This document shows, piece after piece, positions 21,961 through 31,679 of a DNA stretch of 64,000 bases. Made by a program: the position numbers and the translations under genes. The stretch is taken from positions 1,302,001-1,366,000 of the forward strand of contig NC_054389.1 of assembly GCF_001625195.1 (NCBI RefSeq), in the 5' to 3' direction. This DNA is from Drechmeria coniospora (lineage: Eukaryota > Ascomycota > Sordariomycetes > Hypocreales > Ophiocordycipitaceae). Under the pieces are notes generated by a model that did no database searches, was not told the origin of the DNA, and saw only the letters and a program-made list of their open reading frames with translations. Within the stretch, counting starts at the first letter, position 1; the number at the start of each line of letters is the position of its first letter.

Positions 21961-22386
21961 AAAAAATATCGGCTCGGCAAACGAATGCTATAACCACCCC
22001 CGAGACCCTCACCCATCCGCACTGCATCCACACCTACACCCCTCGAGGTTCCGGCCACCTTGGCATTCCCACATGTACCTTGTACCTGTGCTTGTCCTCC
22101 GTAGCTGTGCTTCAGTACTGACACACCGTACTCCGTGCGGAGGGTGCAACACTTGTACGTACTGTACTTGCCGTGCTGAAGATGCTCGAGCCACACCCCC
22201 CCTCCTCTCCTCCTTCCCCCCCCCCGCCGCCTGAAAGACTTCTTCCCGCTGCGAGTAATTGCATTGTACCCCCCCCTCTCTCCATCTCAAGCTCGTCCCA
22301 CGCCGTTTCTGCTCGTTCGTTTGCCTTTTTCTTGAAACTGCCCGTACTAATAGTTGCCCGTTGCTGCTGAACTTTTTAACTTTCAG

Positions 22387-24925
22387 ATGGCCGCTCTCTC
22401 GGAACCTCCGCCAACCTCTGCTGATACACAGTTGCAAGCAAACAACCAGCTGCCGCCGCTCTCGCCCTCGTCGAGCTTTCATCACCACCGCTCGATCCCG
22501 CGCTCCTCGTCGATATCGGAACCCACGTCCGACGACCTGACGGCCCTCTCTCACTTTGCCCCGCAGCGTCACGCACACGCGCCGACGCACACGCAAACGC
22601 ACACGCACACGCACACGCAAACGAGCACGCATCCGAGCCCGTCGAGCAAGACGCAGAGCTTCTTCAACCGAGCGGCTGCCGTGCTGGACAGGACCCAAAA
22701 CGCCTTGGCGAGCTTCTCCGAACCCGTCATCCGCCACCGGTCATCCAACTCGGCCCTCACGCGGCTCTCCGTCGTCCAAACCGTCGACGACCCAGCGTCG
22801 GAGCCGACGAGCCCGGGAAGCAGCGCTCGCTTCAGGAGCTCGTCCAGCCAGTCTCTGGGTTCCGCCATCAAGGTCGACGACGGGCAGTCGGTGAAAGACC
22901 TGTCGATCCAGTCCATCACCGACACCCTGTCCGGCTATCCCCTAGCCATCAAGGCATCCTGCCCCGACAAGATGCATCAAACATCATCGCGCCTGCTGCG
23001 CATGACGGACGATGATCGTCCGTTCACGAGGGTACGTCGGCCGTTTTCCCTTGTCACCTTTCCTCGAGAGTGCAATCGGTTGTTCCCATCGTTTGCGCAA
23101 CGAATGCCCTCATGCCTCGTGCCTCGCTCCTCGTGCCTCGAGGTGGCTGCCGCCTCTGTCGTCCTCATCCTCATCCTCATCCTCATCCTCATCCTCATCC
23201 TCATCCTCATCCTCATCCTCATCCTCATCCTCATCCTCATCCTCATCCTCATCCTCATCCTCATCCTCATCCTCATCCTCATCCTCATCCTCATCCTCAT
23301 CCTCATCCTCATCCTCATCCTCATCCTCGTCCTCGTCCTCCTGCTGACCTGCGCCCAAGGACTTCAAAGATCTCTTCTCGACCCTCATCGTCAGTCTCCT
23401 GCCGCTCTCGGCCCACCGGGTGCGCCTGTCCAAGGTGGAGCACACGTTCCTGTCCGAGGACGCCATCAACAACCTCGGGTCGCTCAAGTTCTCCCAGTCC
23501 AACCGCATGCCGGATCCCAAGGACCCGTCGAGGATAGTGACCACCACCACCACCACCACCTTCTCCATGGCCAAGGACATGGCGAGGTCCATCTGCCAGC
23601 GCTTCGTCGAGGCCCGCTTCATCGAGTCGGCCGACGGCAAGTACCAGCAGGTGTACAGCATGAAGGGCTCGGTGTGGCAGCTGACGGCCAAGGGCGTCAC
23701 CGTGCTGGATCGCTTCTGCGCGCGCAACGGCATCCAGCAGAAGCAGGTGGCCGAGCTGTCGAGCATGAACGCCGCCCAGCTCGTCATCCTCGAGCGCGAC
23801 ATGCTGACGGACAAGCTCCTCAGCGACCCGGCCACGGTCGAGGTCATCTTCCGCCGCTTCGTCGGCTCCGACCGGCGCAACGTCAAGCCGTCGGCGGCGG
23901 CGGCCGACTCGGAGTCGCTGCTCGACTACCGCGACGGCCTCACGGGCGTCAAGATGGCGGCCGAGCGCAAGGTCAACGGGCGCATCTTCCGCGACTCCTT
24001 CACCGGCAAGGCGGCGACGGACTGGCTCATGGACTGCTCGACCATCGTCGACCGCCGGGAGACGCTCGAGATCGCCACGCTCTTCGTCGAGAACGGGCTG
24101 ATGGAGGCGATCCTGCCGGACCGGACCTTTGCCCTGCAGAACCCCGGCCTCGGCCTGTTCCAGCCGACCAAGAACGCCATCTACCAGCTCTCGCCGCGCG
24201 GCAAGGACCTCATCAACGGCACCGCCTCGCGGGGCCGCGCCTCGGAGAGCGAGGGCGGCGCGAGCTCGCACCGCAACGGCATCAGCTCGCGCGACTCCAA
24301 CACGCAGAGGCTCGACAAGATCCTCGCCGACCCGGCGCTGCGCCTGCTGTTCCGGGAGAACCTGCGGGAGACGCACTGCGAGGAGAACCTGTCCTTTTAC
24401 CAGGACGTCGTCGAGTTTGTCGGCGGCTGCAAGACGGCCATCCGGCAGGCGCGCAAGGCGCCGACGGCCGCCTCGATGGACAGCATCAAGGAGATCATGG
24501 CCCAGGCGTACGGCATCTACAACGCCTTCCTCGCGCCCGGGTCGCCGTGCGAGCTCAACATCGACCACCAGCTGCGGAACAGCCTCGCGACGCGCATGAC
24601 CAAGGCCGTCGGCCAGGACCACACCATGATCGACACGCTGCAGGAGGTGACGGCGCTGTTTGAGGATGCGCAGAACGCCGTCTTTAAGCTCATGGCCAGC
24701 GTAAGTGGCGCGACCCTCGGGAGACGTCGGCGGGACCAAGTTGACTGACGCGTGCCGCTGCAGGATTCGGTGCCCAAGTTTCTGCGCAACGCCAAGTACG
24801 AGCACCAGCTGCGGAGTTGCGAGCTCGACACGACGGGGCGCGGACCCGAGCGGAGCCAGAGCCGATCGAACCGAGGCGACAAGGTGGCGGACCTGCTGGC
24901 GCCAGCCTCGACGAAGCGTGCGTAG
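22387..24925 (+). CDS. flbA: developmental regulator FlbA, RGS protein with DEP domains
   Basis: Three exons, join(22387..23031,23360..24700,24764..24925), encode 715 aa, close to the usual FlbA length. Splice sites are GTACGT and GTAAGT donors with CCCAAG and GCTGCAG acceptors; all exons are whole codons. The N-terminus (1-215) is Ser/Thr/His-rich with an HTQTHTHTHT run. The junction RPFTR-DFKDLFSTLIVSLLP begins the conserved part: a DEP-type region (about 216-345), a second DEP (about 415-520, FTGKAATDWLMDCSTIVDRRE) and the RGS box (about 535-690, LRLLFRENLRETHCEENLSF). FlbA accelerates GTP hydrolysis by the G-alpha subunit of the vegetative-growth pathway and so permits conidiation. The ATG directly follows TTTCAG, which looks like an acceptor, so an upstream exon or 5'-UTR intron is possible. 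Confidence 0.92.
23159..23340. repeat. (CCTCAT)n hexanucleotide array inside flbA intron 1
   Basis: About 28 nearly perfect units, closing with a few CCTCGT units, occupy most of the 328-bp intron. The array has no stop codon in several frames (Leu-Ile, Ser-Ser, His-Pro, and Met-Arg on the other strand), so gene predictors may wrongly translate it. Confidence 0.95.
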
Positions 24926-25854
24926 GGCGGCGGCGTGCCCGGGGTCGGTTCCGCGTGCGCGCGCGCGCGTTTGACGGTGCGTCCGACTGCGCAAAGGCCG
25001 GACGCACACCACGGCCGGCCTGTGTTACATGCAGGGCCAGAGGAGGGAGGCGGAACAGGGGGCAGGGGGCCGAGCCAGCGAGCCAGCGAGACGGTCGGTA
25101 GCCCGCGAGCCAGCGGCCGGTCCTGTCGCGAGTCAGGATGGGACGGCGGCGCGAGGCCGACCCGACTCGGACACGAGCCCGCGATTGGACGGACGCATGC
25201 CCCGATGCGTGAACGGATGCCTACGGTGCATGCATACGTGCGAGTAGAGAACGGAGGCGGAGATTCGAGCAGTCGAACGTGCCGACCATGACGTCTTTCC
25301 TTCCCCTTGGTCGGGTTTGCATTGCCTTTGGCCGCGTTGCGTCGTCGAGAGGTGGTAGATTACACACCATAGCTCTGCACCCTATACCACTTACCTACCT
25401 TGGCATCAACCGGTGTTTTGCGTCATGTGCTGCGAATCGTACCTCGTTGATTCTTGCATCATTCGTCCGTTCCGCCGTCCGTTGCCCGACGGTTCATTTA
25501 CGAGACATGGTTGACAAGAAATCAGCCAGCATCCATCAAACACTCCCCCGCTCACCGACACGTCGATTCGTTGGCTCCTTCATCTCCGTGCTTTGGCCCC
25601 TCGATCGGTTCCGATCTTGATGCTCGACAGCGTCCGTCCGTCAGCAAGCCGCAGCGGCAGCACCGCGCTCCCTGCGTCCGTGCGGCACCTCCTCGCTTGT
25701 CGGCCGACGGTGGCACGTTGCGTGCCTCTCGGATGACACCGTTTCCCGGCACACGGGACTTGAAAAGGCAGCGTGGCGGGCCTTGAGCGACGGGTTATGC
25801 TACTCGGCGGTCACAGCAGTCGTCGTGCGCCCACGTCGGTGGCATGCAAAGGGA

Positions 25855-26020
25855 GCGAGGGAGGGGATCGGAGGGGAGGGGATCAGAGGGGATGGGAGTG
25901 GATGGGAGTGGACGGGAGGGGATGGGAGTGGATGGGAGGGGATGGGATGGGGTGGGATGGGATGAGAGGGGAGGGGATGAGAGGAGAGGGGAGGGAGGGG
26001 AAGGGAGGGAGGGAGGGAAT
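25855..26020. repeat. purine-only G-rich tract (ggggatgggagtggat family)
   Basis: Nearly pyrimidine-free apart from single T bases: irregular repeats of gggatgggagtgga, gggagggg and gatgagagg. Many GGG/GGGG runs make G-quadruplex or triplex formation possible. Confidence 0.85.
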
Positions 26021-26057
26021 TGGGGGTTTGCCGCACGCACAAGGGCACAGAGAGGCA

Positions 26058-26146
26058 CAAACATAAACATAAATACAAACACAAATACAAACACAAGTAC
26101 AAACACAAATACAAACACAAATACAAACACAAATACAAACACATGT
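26058..26146. repeat. 12-bp tandem repeat acaaacacaaat
   Basis: About seven units of (ACAAACACAAAT/ACAAACATAAAT), almost free of G on the plus strand, directly follow the purine tract. Confidence 0.88.
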
Positions 26147-26511
26147 GCGCAGGTACACAAACATACTTGTACGGCACATGTGCGCGGCGGGTCTACATGT
26201 ACTTGGCTGGGTGGACGGAGGGGAGGGAGTGATGGCGAGAGAGCCGGGGCGACGCCGTCAGAAATGGAGCCTAGATGGGCTAGAGGGACTAGTAGAACTG
26301 AATGGACTTTGATGGACGAGACGGATGAGACGGATGAGATGGACGAGATGGATTGACTGACTGTAGACGGACTAGATGATGGCCATGGTCGGCGCACCAT
26401 TTTTCCCACGCTGCTAGCAGCCCGCGTGTGCATTCGTGCCTGCAAAGTACGAGCAAGTACACTGCTGACTGTGCAAAGTACATTATGTACCTAGTTGTAG
26501 TTATACATGCG

Positions 26512-26591
26512 CAGTCACTAGACAAAAGTGACGGTTCAGTTTTGGTAGCGCTACTCCTACAAATTGAATTGACATTTCTGCCACCCCACTT
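26512..26591. mobile_element. 80-bp MITE-like element, copy 3
   Basis: About 9.5 kb from the other two, same orientation and same 80-bp length. It starts CAGTCACTAGACAAAAGTGA and ends TTCTGCCACCCCACTTT. It is more diverged (GGTTCAG for GATTCAG, ATTGAC for ATCGAC). ACATGC occurs immediately outside each end (one extra base on the left), a possible 6-bp target duplication, but that word is common in the surrounding desert. Confidence 0.52.
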
Positions 26592-28368
26592 TACATGCAT
26601 TCGCAGTAATACAGAGTAATACTCCGTAAGTGTACATGCGGCAACGTTGACTGCAATTGCCTGTACGCTTCGTAGCATGGAGTGCTCGCTCGTATTATTG
26701 CATTACTCCATACTCCATACGCTGAGACCAGATGGCCCAGATGGGGGCGGATCTGAGCGGCCGAGCCGCCTTGGCAGGCATGGATGTTGGGAACGACGAA
26801 TACCTGCGAGAACTATGGATGGATGTATCGGGCATGTACAGTACTAACCTACCTAGCAGCAAGTACGGAGTACACTTAGGTGGCATTAGCCAGCTGCCTC
26901 CGTGCTGTCTGTACATGTTCTTCGTACCGTAGCCTCCACGTTCCAGTACTTGTAATAATGATGGAGGTACGGAGTACGGAGTGCGTTTCAGGTATCAAGT
27001 GCTCACCTACTACTACTGTAGGTACTCGGTACTGCAGGCACTTTCAGGGAGGACGCTGCTCATACAGTGGGTGTACGGCAAGTGCCAAAGTGGCTGGCTG
27101 TTCAGGTTCATACCTCACAGGCCTACATGTACTTACCTAGGTACTAGGTCTAGTGCCTAGTAGGACTCTACATGGCAGCCATGTGTGCTAGCTTGCACTA
27201 CGGGTTCCACTACAGGTACCAAGGTGTTGATGCTAGACACTACAAGCACACTAAGCAATGGTGCCTGGCAGTTGATTACGTACCTGCCTAGTACCTTGGT
27301 GCCTGGCGGTGGTCGTAGGCACCTACGAGCCTGCTGTACAATCGTATTGGCGCGCGGTGAGGATTGCCAAGTACTATGAATTCAAAGTTGTAGTGGCCGC
27401 CCAGTTGCTGCATCTAGTAGAGATGGTTGCTGCTCGGTACTGGCTAGCACGAGGTCCGACTAAGTACCTACCTAGTACCTATTACTACTAGGTACGTACC
27501 AAGCGCTCCCTGGAGCCTACAAGTAACACGTACCGCGTGTGCCGCAATACAGGGACTCGACATCCAGGGCCCTCCGTCATCCACCTTCGTCACAATCGCC
27601 GGCCGCGCATCCGTGGCATGAGCAAACGCATCAGAGATCGGAGACGACGGAGCATGGCACGACGGTGCATCGAGCGTCGAGCATGGGCCAGGCACTATTG
27701 ACCATGGGTCGCGGCCGGGAGATATGGCCAGCGCGGAGCGAGGAAGCGAGACTATTGGCTCCCGACCTCTCGACGGCAGCGAAACCGCCGGCTTCTCGAC
27801 GATCGACGTATGCCCTCTCGGCCGCTCCAGCACCAACCGGTTGCCGCCTTGCCGTATCTAGTGCGCGCAGGCTGGGCCCGGGAATGCGAGGCTTGGTCGT
27901 GATGGTACCACGTCCAGCCATCTAGCTTCCCATCCGCGGAATTGATGGCGCCGTTTTGGCACGGTCGGCCGCCGGCTTGGAATGCTCGACGTCAAGTCGG
28001 CCGCCTGTTTACCATTCTTTCCCATTCTTCGCCGCCCAGCTCGAGCCCGTGATTGGATCGCCGCACGCGAACCGTTCCCCCGTCCGTCTGAATCATCCTT
28101 TTGTTATTCCCCCGCCGCCGTCGACGGTCAAGTGATTGTCGACGACGTGACGCCGTCGGCGAGGGAGATAAAGAGGGCCGTCCGGCGCCCGGCAAGGACC
28201 AACGCTCTCTCCTCACCCACACTCACACACACACTCACACTCTTTTACTCGCTCCCGACGCACAAGACACATTCGCTTCCAAAGTCGCTCGCTAGCATCT
28301 ACCCTCGCCGTCGTAGAACTCGCTCGCCCTCCCTCACGACTTCCCGTCACCCGACCCCAACCGTCAAG

Positions 28369-28874
28369 ATGCTCTCCGCCCAGACTCTCCTCGTCGCCGC
28401 CATGGCCGGCTTCGTCGCCGCCGATGCCAACTGGCCCATGGCCACGGGTGGCGGCCGGTGGCCCCCCAACCACAACAACACCGTCGTCACCCGCGTCGTC
28501 GACAAGTACGAGACCTACTGCCCCGAGCCGACGACCGTCTGCATCGGCACCAAGACCTACACCGTCACCAAGGCCACGACCCTGACCATCACCGACTGCC
28601 CCTGCACCATCACCGAGGTATGCTTGCTTCTCTCGCCCGTGCCGCGTGCCGCCTTCTCGTCGTCCGTCGCTCACCTCCCCCTCCCCAGGAGTGCTCCACC
28701 TGCCGAGCTCATCCTACCAAGGCGTACAACGGAGCTCCCGCGGCCGCCCAGGTCACGTCCGGCTCCAAGGCACACGACGTCGACGTTCCCGTCGTCGCCG
28801 GCAGCGATGGCCGCACCGTCGCCTACGGACTGGCCGTCGCCATCGCCGGCGCCGCCGGATACTTCATCCTGTAA
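28369..28874 (+). CDS. small GPI-anchored cell-wall protein, Thr/Cys-rich
   Basis: Two exons, join(28369..28617,28689..28874), encode 144 aa. The donor is GTATGC and the acceptor CCCCAG. Residues 1-19 (MLSAQTLLVAAMAGFVAAD) form a signal peptide. The central module YETYCPEPTTVCIGTKTYTV followed by TLTITDCPCTITEECSTC carries six cysteines and resembles the short repeat module in many ascomycete surface proteins, including Neurospora CCG-6-like proteins as I recall them. The C-terminus (TVAYGLAVAIAGAAGYFIL) is a hydrophobic GPI-attachment signal with small residues before it. It is probably a structural wall or adhesion component. The purine/CT-rich leader suggests strong expression. It is convergent with the DUF7053 gene. 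Confidence 0.82.
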
Positions 28875-29241
28875 AGGAGCTTGGGAGTTTCGTTGTTCGC
28901 CCCCCTCTGTGTGTGTGAGTGGGGGGCACAGGCGCAGTCTTCGATTCGTTCCCCCATGGTCTTACTATTTATTGGGTTCCCGGCACATGTATTCACGATA
29001 ATCCTTGGATGGCGGTGGATGGTGACGCTGCCCGAGGAGGGCAACCGGGAGTTTTGCGGCGTTGAATTTACTGCATAAACACGGCCGAACCGGAGGATGA
29101 CGGTGGTGATGGTGCGTGACTTTGATTTCGACGAGGAAAAATGCAAACATGCGAAGATGAATCTCGTGTCCGAAGCATCGCTGGCCTGTGACTTGACTTG
29201 ACTTTTTGTCCTCTTGTCCTCTTTTTGTTTTTATTTTATTC
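28875..29241. other. short convergent intergenic region
   Basis: 367 bp between two convergent stops. It contains a GT-rich run (tgtgtgtgagt) and a T-rich stretch near 29200-29240 that probably serves the 3' ends of both transcripts. I see nothing else. Confidence 0.5.
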
Positions 29242-29892
29242 TCATTCCAGCTCCGCTCTCAGCGCAGGACTCTGGCTCGGGTTCGACGCCATCTCTGCCG
29301 CTGCGACCGGGGACGATGTCGCCTCTCGAGGGGCCTGGCCGTCGTCGGTGCCGGCGGTGGCCTTGTCGGCGTCGCTGCGCCTGGCCTTGTCGGCGAGCTG
29401 GTCGACGAGGGCGCCGTGCGATTTCTTCAGCGTCCTCTTGACAAAGGCGGCCATGACAAAGTTGCAACGCATGTCTACGTCCTCGCGCAGGTACAGGCCG
29501 CTGGCCGGAGCCCCGAGGCCGAGCTCGACCGGCTCGTGAGGCTCGCCCGGCAGGGACCCGGCGACGGACCAGCGGTCGCGAATCTCGAGGCCGAGCGGGG
29601 CGTAGCAGTGCGTCTGCAGGCCCGTCGGCAGGTCGTGGAAGGCGCACGTGTACGAGACTTCGCTCGTGACGAGGCCCCCCGGCAGGTAGGCGACCCTGTC
29701 GGTGAGCTGGTACCAGACGCAGCCGCGCTCCTCGGGGGCCGCGTGCGCCGGTGGCTCGATCCGCTCGCGCCGGATGATGAGCGGGTTGAGGTCGATCATC
29801 TCGACGTGGTCGTGGAGGAAGCCGATGGCCGTCTCGCGAGAGATGCCCGCCGGCAGAGGCGTGATGCTCGTGAAGACGGTCCGCTTCGACAT
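29242..29892 (-). CDS. DUF7053-type conserved fungal protein
   Basis: A single exon of 216 aa. The opening MSKRTVFTSITPLPAGISRE followed by HDHVEMIDLNPLIIRRERI is characteristic of a fungal family of about 200 aa (DUF7053, thought to have an SRPBCC-like fold). The middle part (VWYQLTDRVAYLPGGLVTSE, then YTCAFHDLPTGLQTHCYAPLG and REDVDMRCNFVMAAFVKRTL) fits the same family. The last 50 residues are low complexity and probably disordered. No signal peptide or membrane segment is seen, and the function is unknown. Confidence 0.78.
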   Translation of the reverse strand: MSKRTVFTSITPLPAGISRETAIGFLHDHVEMIDLNPLIIRRERIEPPAHAAPEERGCVWYQLTDRVAYLPGGLVTSEVSYTCAFHDLPTGLQTHCYAPLGLEIRDRWSVAGSLPGEPHEPVELGLGAPASGLYLREDVDMRCNFVMAAFVKRTLKKSHGALVDQLADKARRSDADKATAGTDDGQAPREATSSPVAAAEMASNPSQSPALRAELE

Positions 29893-31679
29893 GGCGACGG
29901 GATCGGGCGCAGGCCGGGTAACCGTCGGGGAGGAGGTCCGACCAATCTACTCGTACCACCGGTACGTATGTGCTTGCTCCGTGATGCGCAGCGAATGCAT
30001 GCCGTGGCCTCTGTATCACTGCCAAGTGCGCCAGGAATGGACAGGATGACTGCCATTCAACGGCATGTCATCGAATGTAGATCAGGTCACGTGCGCCTTC
30101 AGATATCATCCCTTACATACTTACAGTACGGAGTGCTCCGTATACTATATGTACTTCGTACTGAGTACTCCGTATTATATATAATACTTATGTGCTGAGT
30201 ATGTACCTTGAACATGCCTGCTCCTCCTTATCATTCTGCCTGTTACCCCGCACTGGCCCTCAGGGTACTCCAATGTTGGGGTATAGGGTAGCACTTTTAT
30301 ATGCGACCGTCTCGTCATCTTCTCTCCTCTGCCAACGTAATTTGCCATTTTCAATTCGCTTCGCTCTCGTGCTGAATGGTATGCAGTGATCGGAAATATG
30401 AACATGGATATTGACGATGCTGTTGTGAAATCCTGGTACTTTGTGTCGCGTTATTTCATTTATTCTACGAGTCGGAGAATATCATGTTAATCATTGGATG
30501 TGTATATTGACAAAATACCTCGTATCTTGTACACCCACTCACTGTAGGATTCTTCACATGATACTTGAACAATTCAACAAAATCGACAGCTCTCAATAAT
30601 CACAGCTCTTCATAGCCAATCGAACCCGACAATCAATGAATGATACATTCGCATGGATTATCCATCGCCTTCACTCTCACCATTGCCAGCATTCCCATAC
30701 TCCGTTTCGTCATCGAACCATGCCCGTTGGCCATCACTCGTACTAGCACTTGCCATACATGGTGCTCGCGTCCAGCCTTCATAGATGCACAGATGTGTAC
30801 TCGAGTTTATTACCTGCAAATATTGATGACATGTAATAGGAGAACTCTCCCACGTACGCGGCGCCACTCTATTATTATCATCCATCCCTTTTCTCGCATC
30901 CAGACATTCCACAAGGAGCGCGCCATTCGAACTTGGAACGATTGGTCCGTGTACCGAGAGGGAACATTCCTCACCAAAGGAAAGGCACGCGACCTGCTAG
31001 ACGGCTACTCGTGTTGAGAAGAATTTCTATTGGACATCATCGACGGCAAAGATGGCATCGTCATGACAATTTGCCAGGGCCTTCACGCAGGCCTCAAGTT
31101 GCCGGTCCAGTTCCTCATGAGCCCCAGCGAGACCCGGTTCGCTCGGCTTGGCTGCGACATCCACAGCCCTCGCAGCTTTGCCAGTGCTTCCGTCTCCGGG
31201 ATGCATCGTGCACATGGGACACTCCAGTGGAACATGCCGCAGCATCTGCCCCGAATAGCCTCTCATCGGCCTGAGCCCCGGCTGTCCTGCCGGCGGCGGG
31301 CTGAGATGCACCATGCACCCCGAGACCAAACCAACAATGGCAAATGGAACCCCCTGCCCCCGGCCCAAAGAATGAATGGCGCACGGCGAGCCGAACCGTC
31401 AGACCACCAGGGTTCTCTTGCCTCTTCGCCACCCCCATCGCCTCGTCGGTTGCTGCTGCTGCCCATCACCAGTGGAGGAACAAGCGGCCGAGACGCCAGC
31501 CAGATGGTCCTACGGCAGCTGGCCGACACCCGAGTAGGAGGCTCAAGGAGCCGCCGCACCGCATAGCAAAAGGTGATGATGCATTGATGGGCAGAGATGG
31601 CTTGGCTGCCTGCCTCCTGCAACGACGACCGACTTTGGTGCAGCCGGGGCACACGGGAGAGGCTTCCAGCTGCCGCCCT
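29893..31679. other. intergenic between DUF7053 gene and ORC4
   Basis: No complete gene. An AT-rich inverted-repeat tract lies at about 30125-30190 (cagtacggagtgctccgtat, then tactccgtattatatata). A GC-rich segment at 30905-31017 (+) preceded by a CATCCAG acceptor-like site reads as a plausible C-terminal exon but has no identifiable partner. The rest is featureless to me. Confidence 0.5.

Larger units (their letters stand above)
8147..22386. other. gene desert of about 14 kb, repeat-word rich
   Basis: No reading frame here shows conserved motifs, consistent codon bias or splice support. Open frames up to about 335 codons occur only in GC-rich blocks (for example 12.2-12.6, 13.4-14.2, 16.1-16.5 and 19.3-20.5 kb), where several frames overlap on both strands, as expected by chance. 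Between these blocks the DNA consists largely of GTAC-centred words: acttgtactccgtacaagtac, agtacttgcaagtac, taggtaggtacctagtac. It also holds a CA-rich microsatellite, two 80-bp elements with inverted termini and an 18-bp tandem repeat. Non-coding RNA genes cannot be excluded by eye. Confidence 0.6.
24926..28368. other. intergenic between flbA and small GPI-anchored protein
   Basis: I see no gene. Contents in order: a GC-rich flank to about 25.8 kb, a G/A strand-asymmetric tract (25.85-26.02 kb), a 12-mer array (26.06-26.14 kb), a (GATGAGACG)-like run (about 26.31-26.35 kb), 80-bp element copy 3, then GTAC/CTAG-word DNA to about 27.5 kb and a GC-rich stretch. The last 200 bases before the next ATG are CT/CA-rich (cacacacacactcacactc near 28230), typical of a strongly expressed fungal 5' leader. 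Confidence 0.55.

Noticed and set aside
22977..23324. Minus-strand Met-Arg repeat frame and the matching plus-strand Ser, Leu-Ile and His-Pro frames
   Set aside because: Translation of the (CCTCAT)n microsatellite in flbA intron 1, not a protein gene.
23321..25012. Minus-strand open frame of 563 codons
   Set aside because: It lies antisense to flbA exons 2-3, whose protein is strongly conserved. The frame is a by-product of GC-rich third positions.
26505..26597. ACATGC flanks as a proven target-site duplication of 80-bp element copy 3
   Set aside because: The word is frequent in the neighbouring DNA, one side has an extra base, and copies 1 and 2 show no equivalent.
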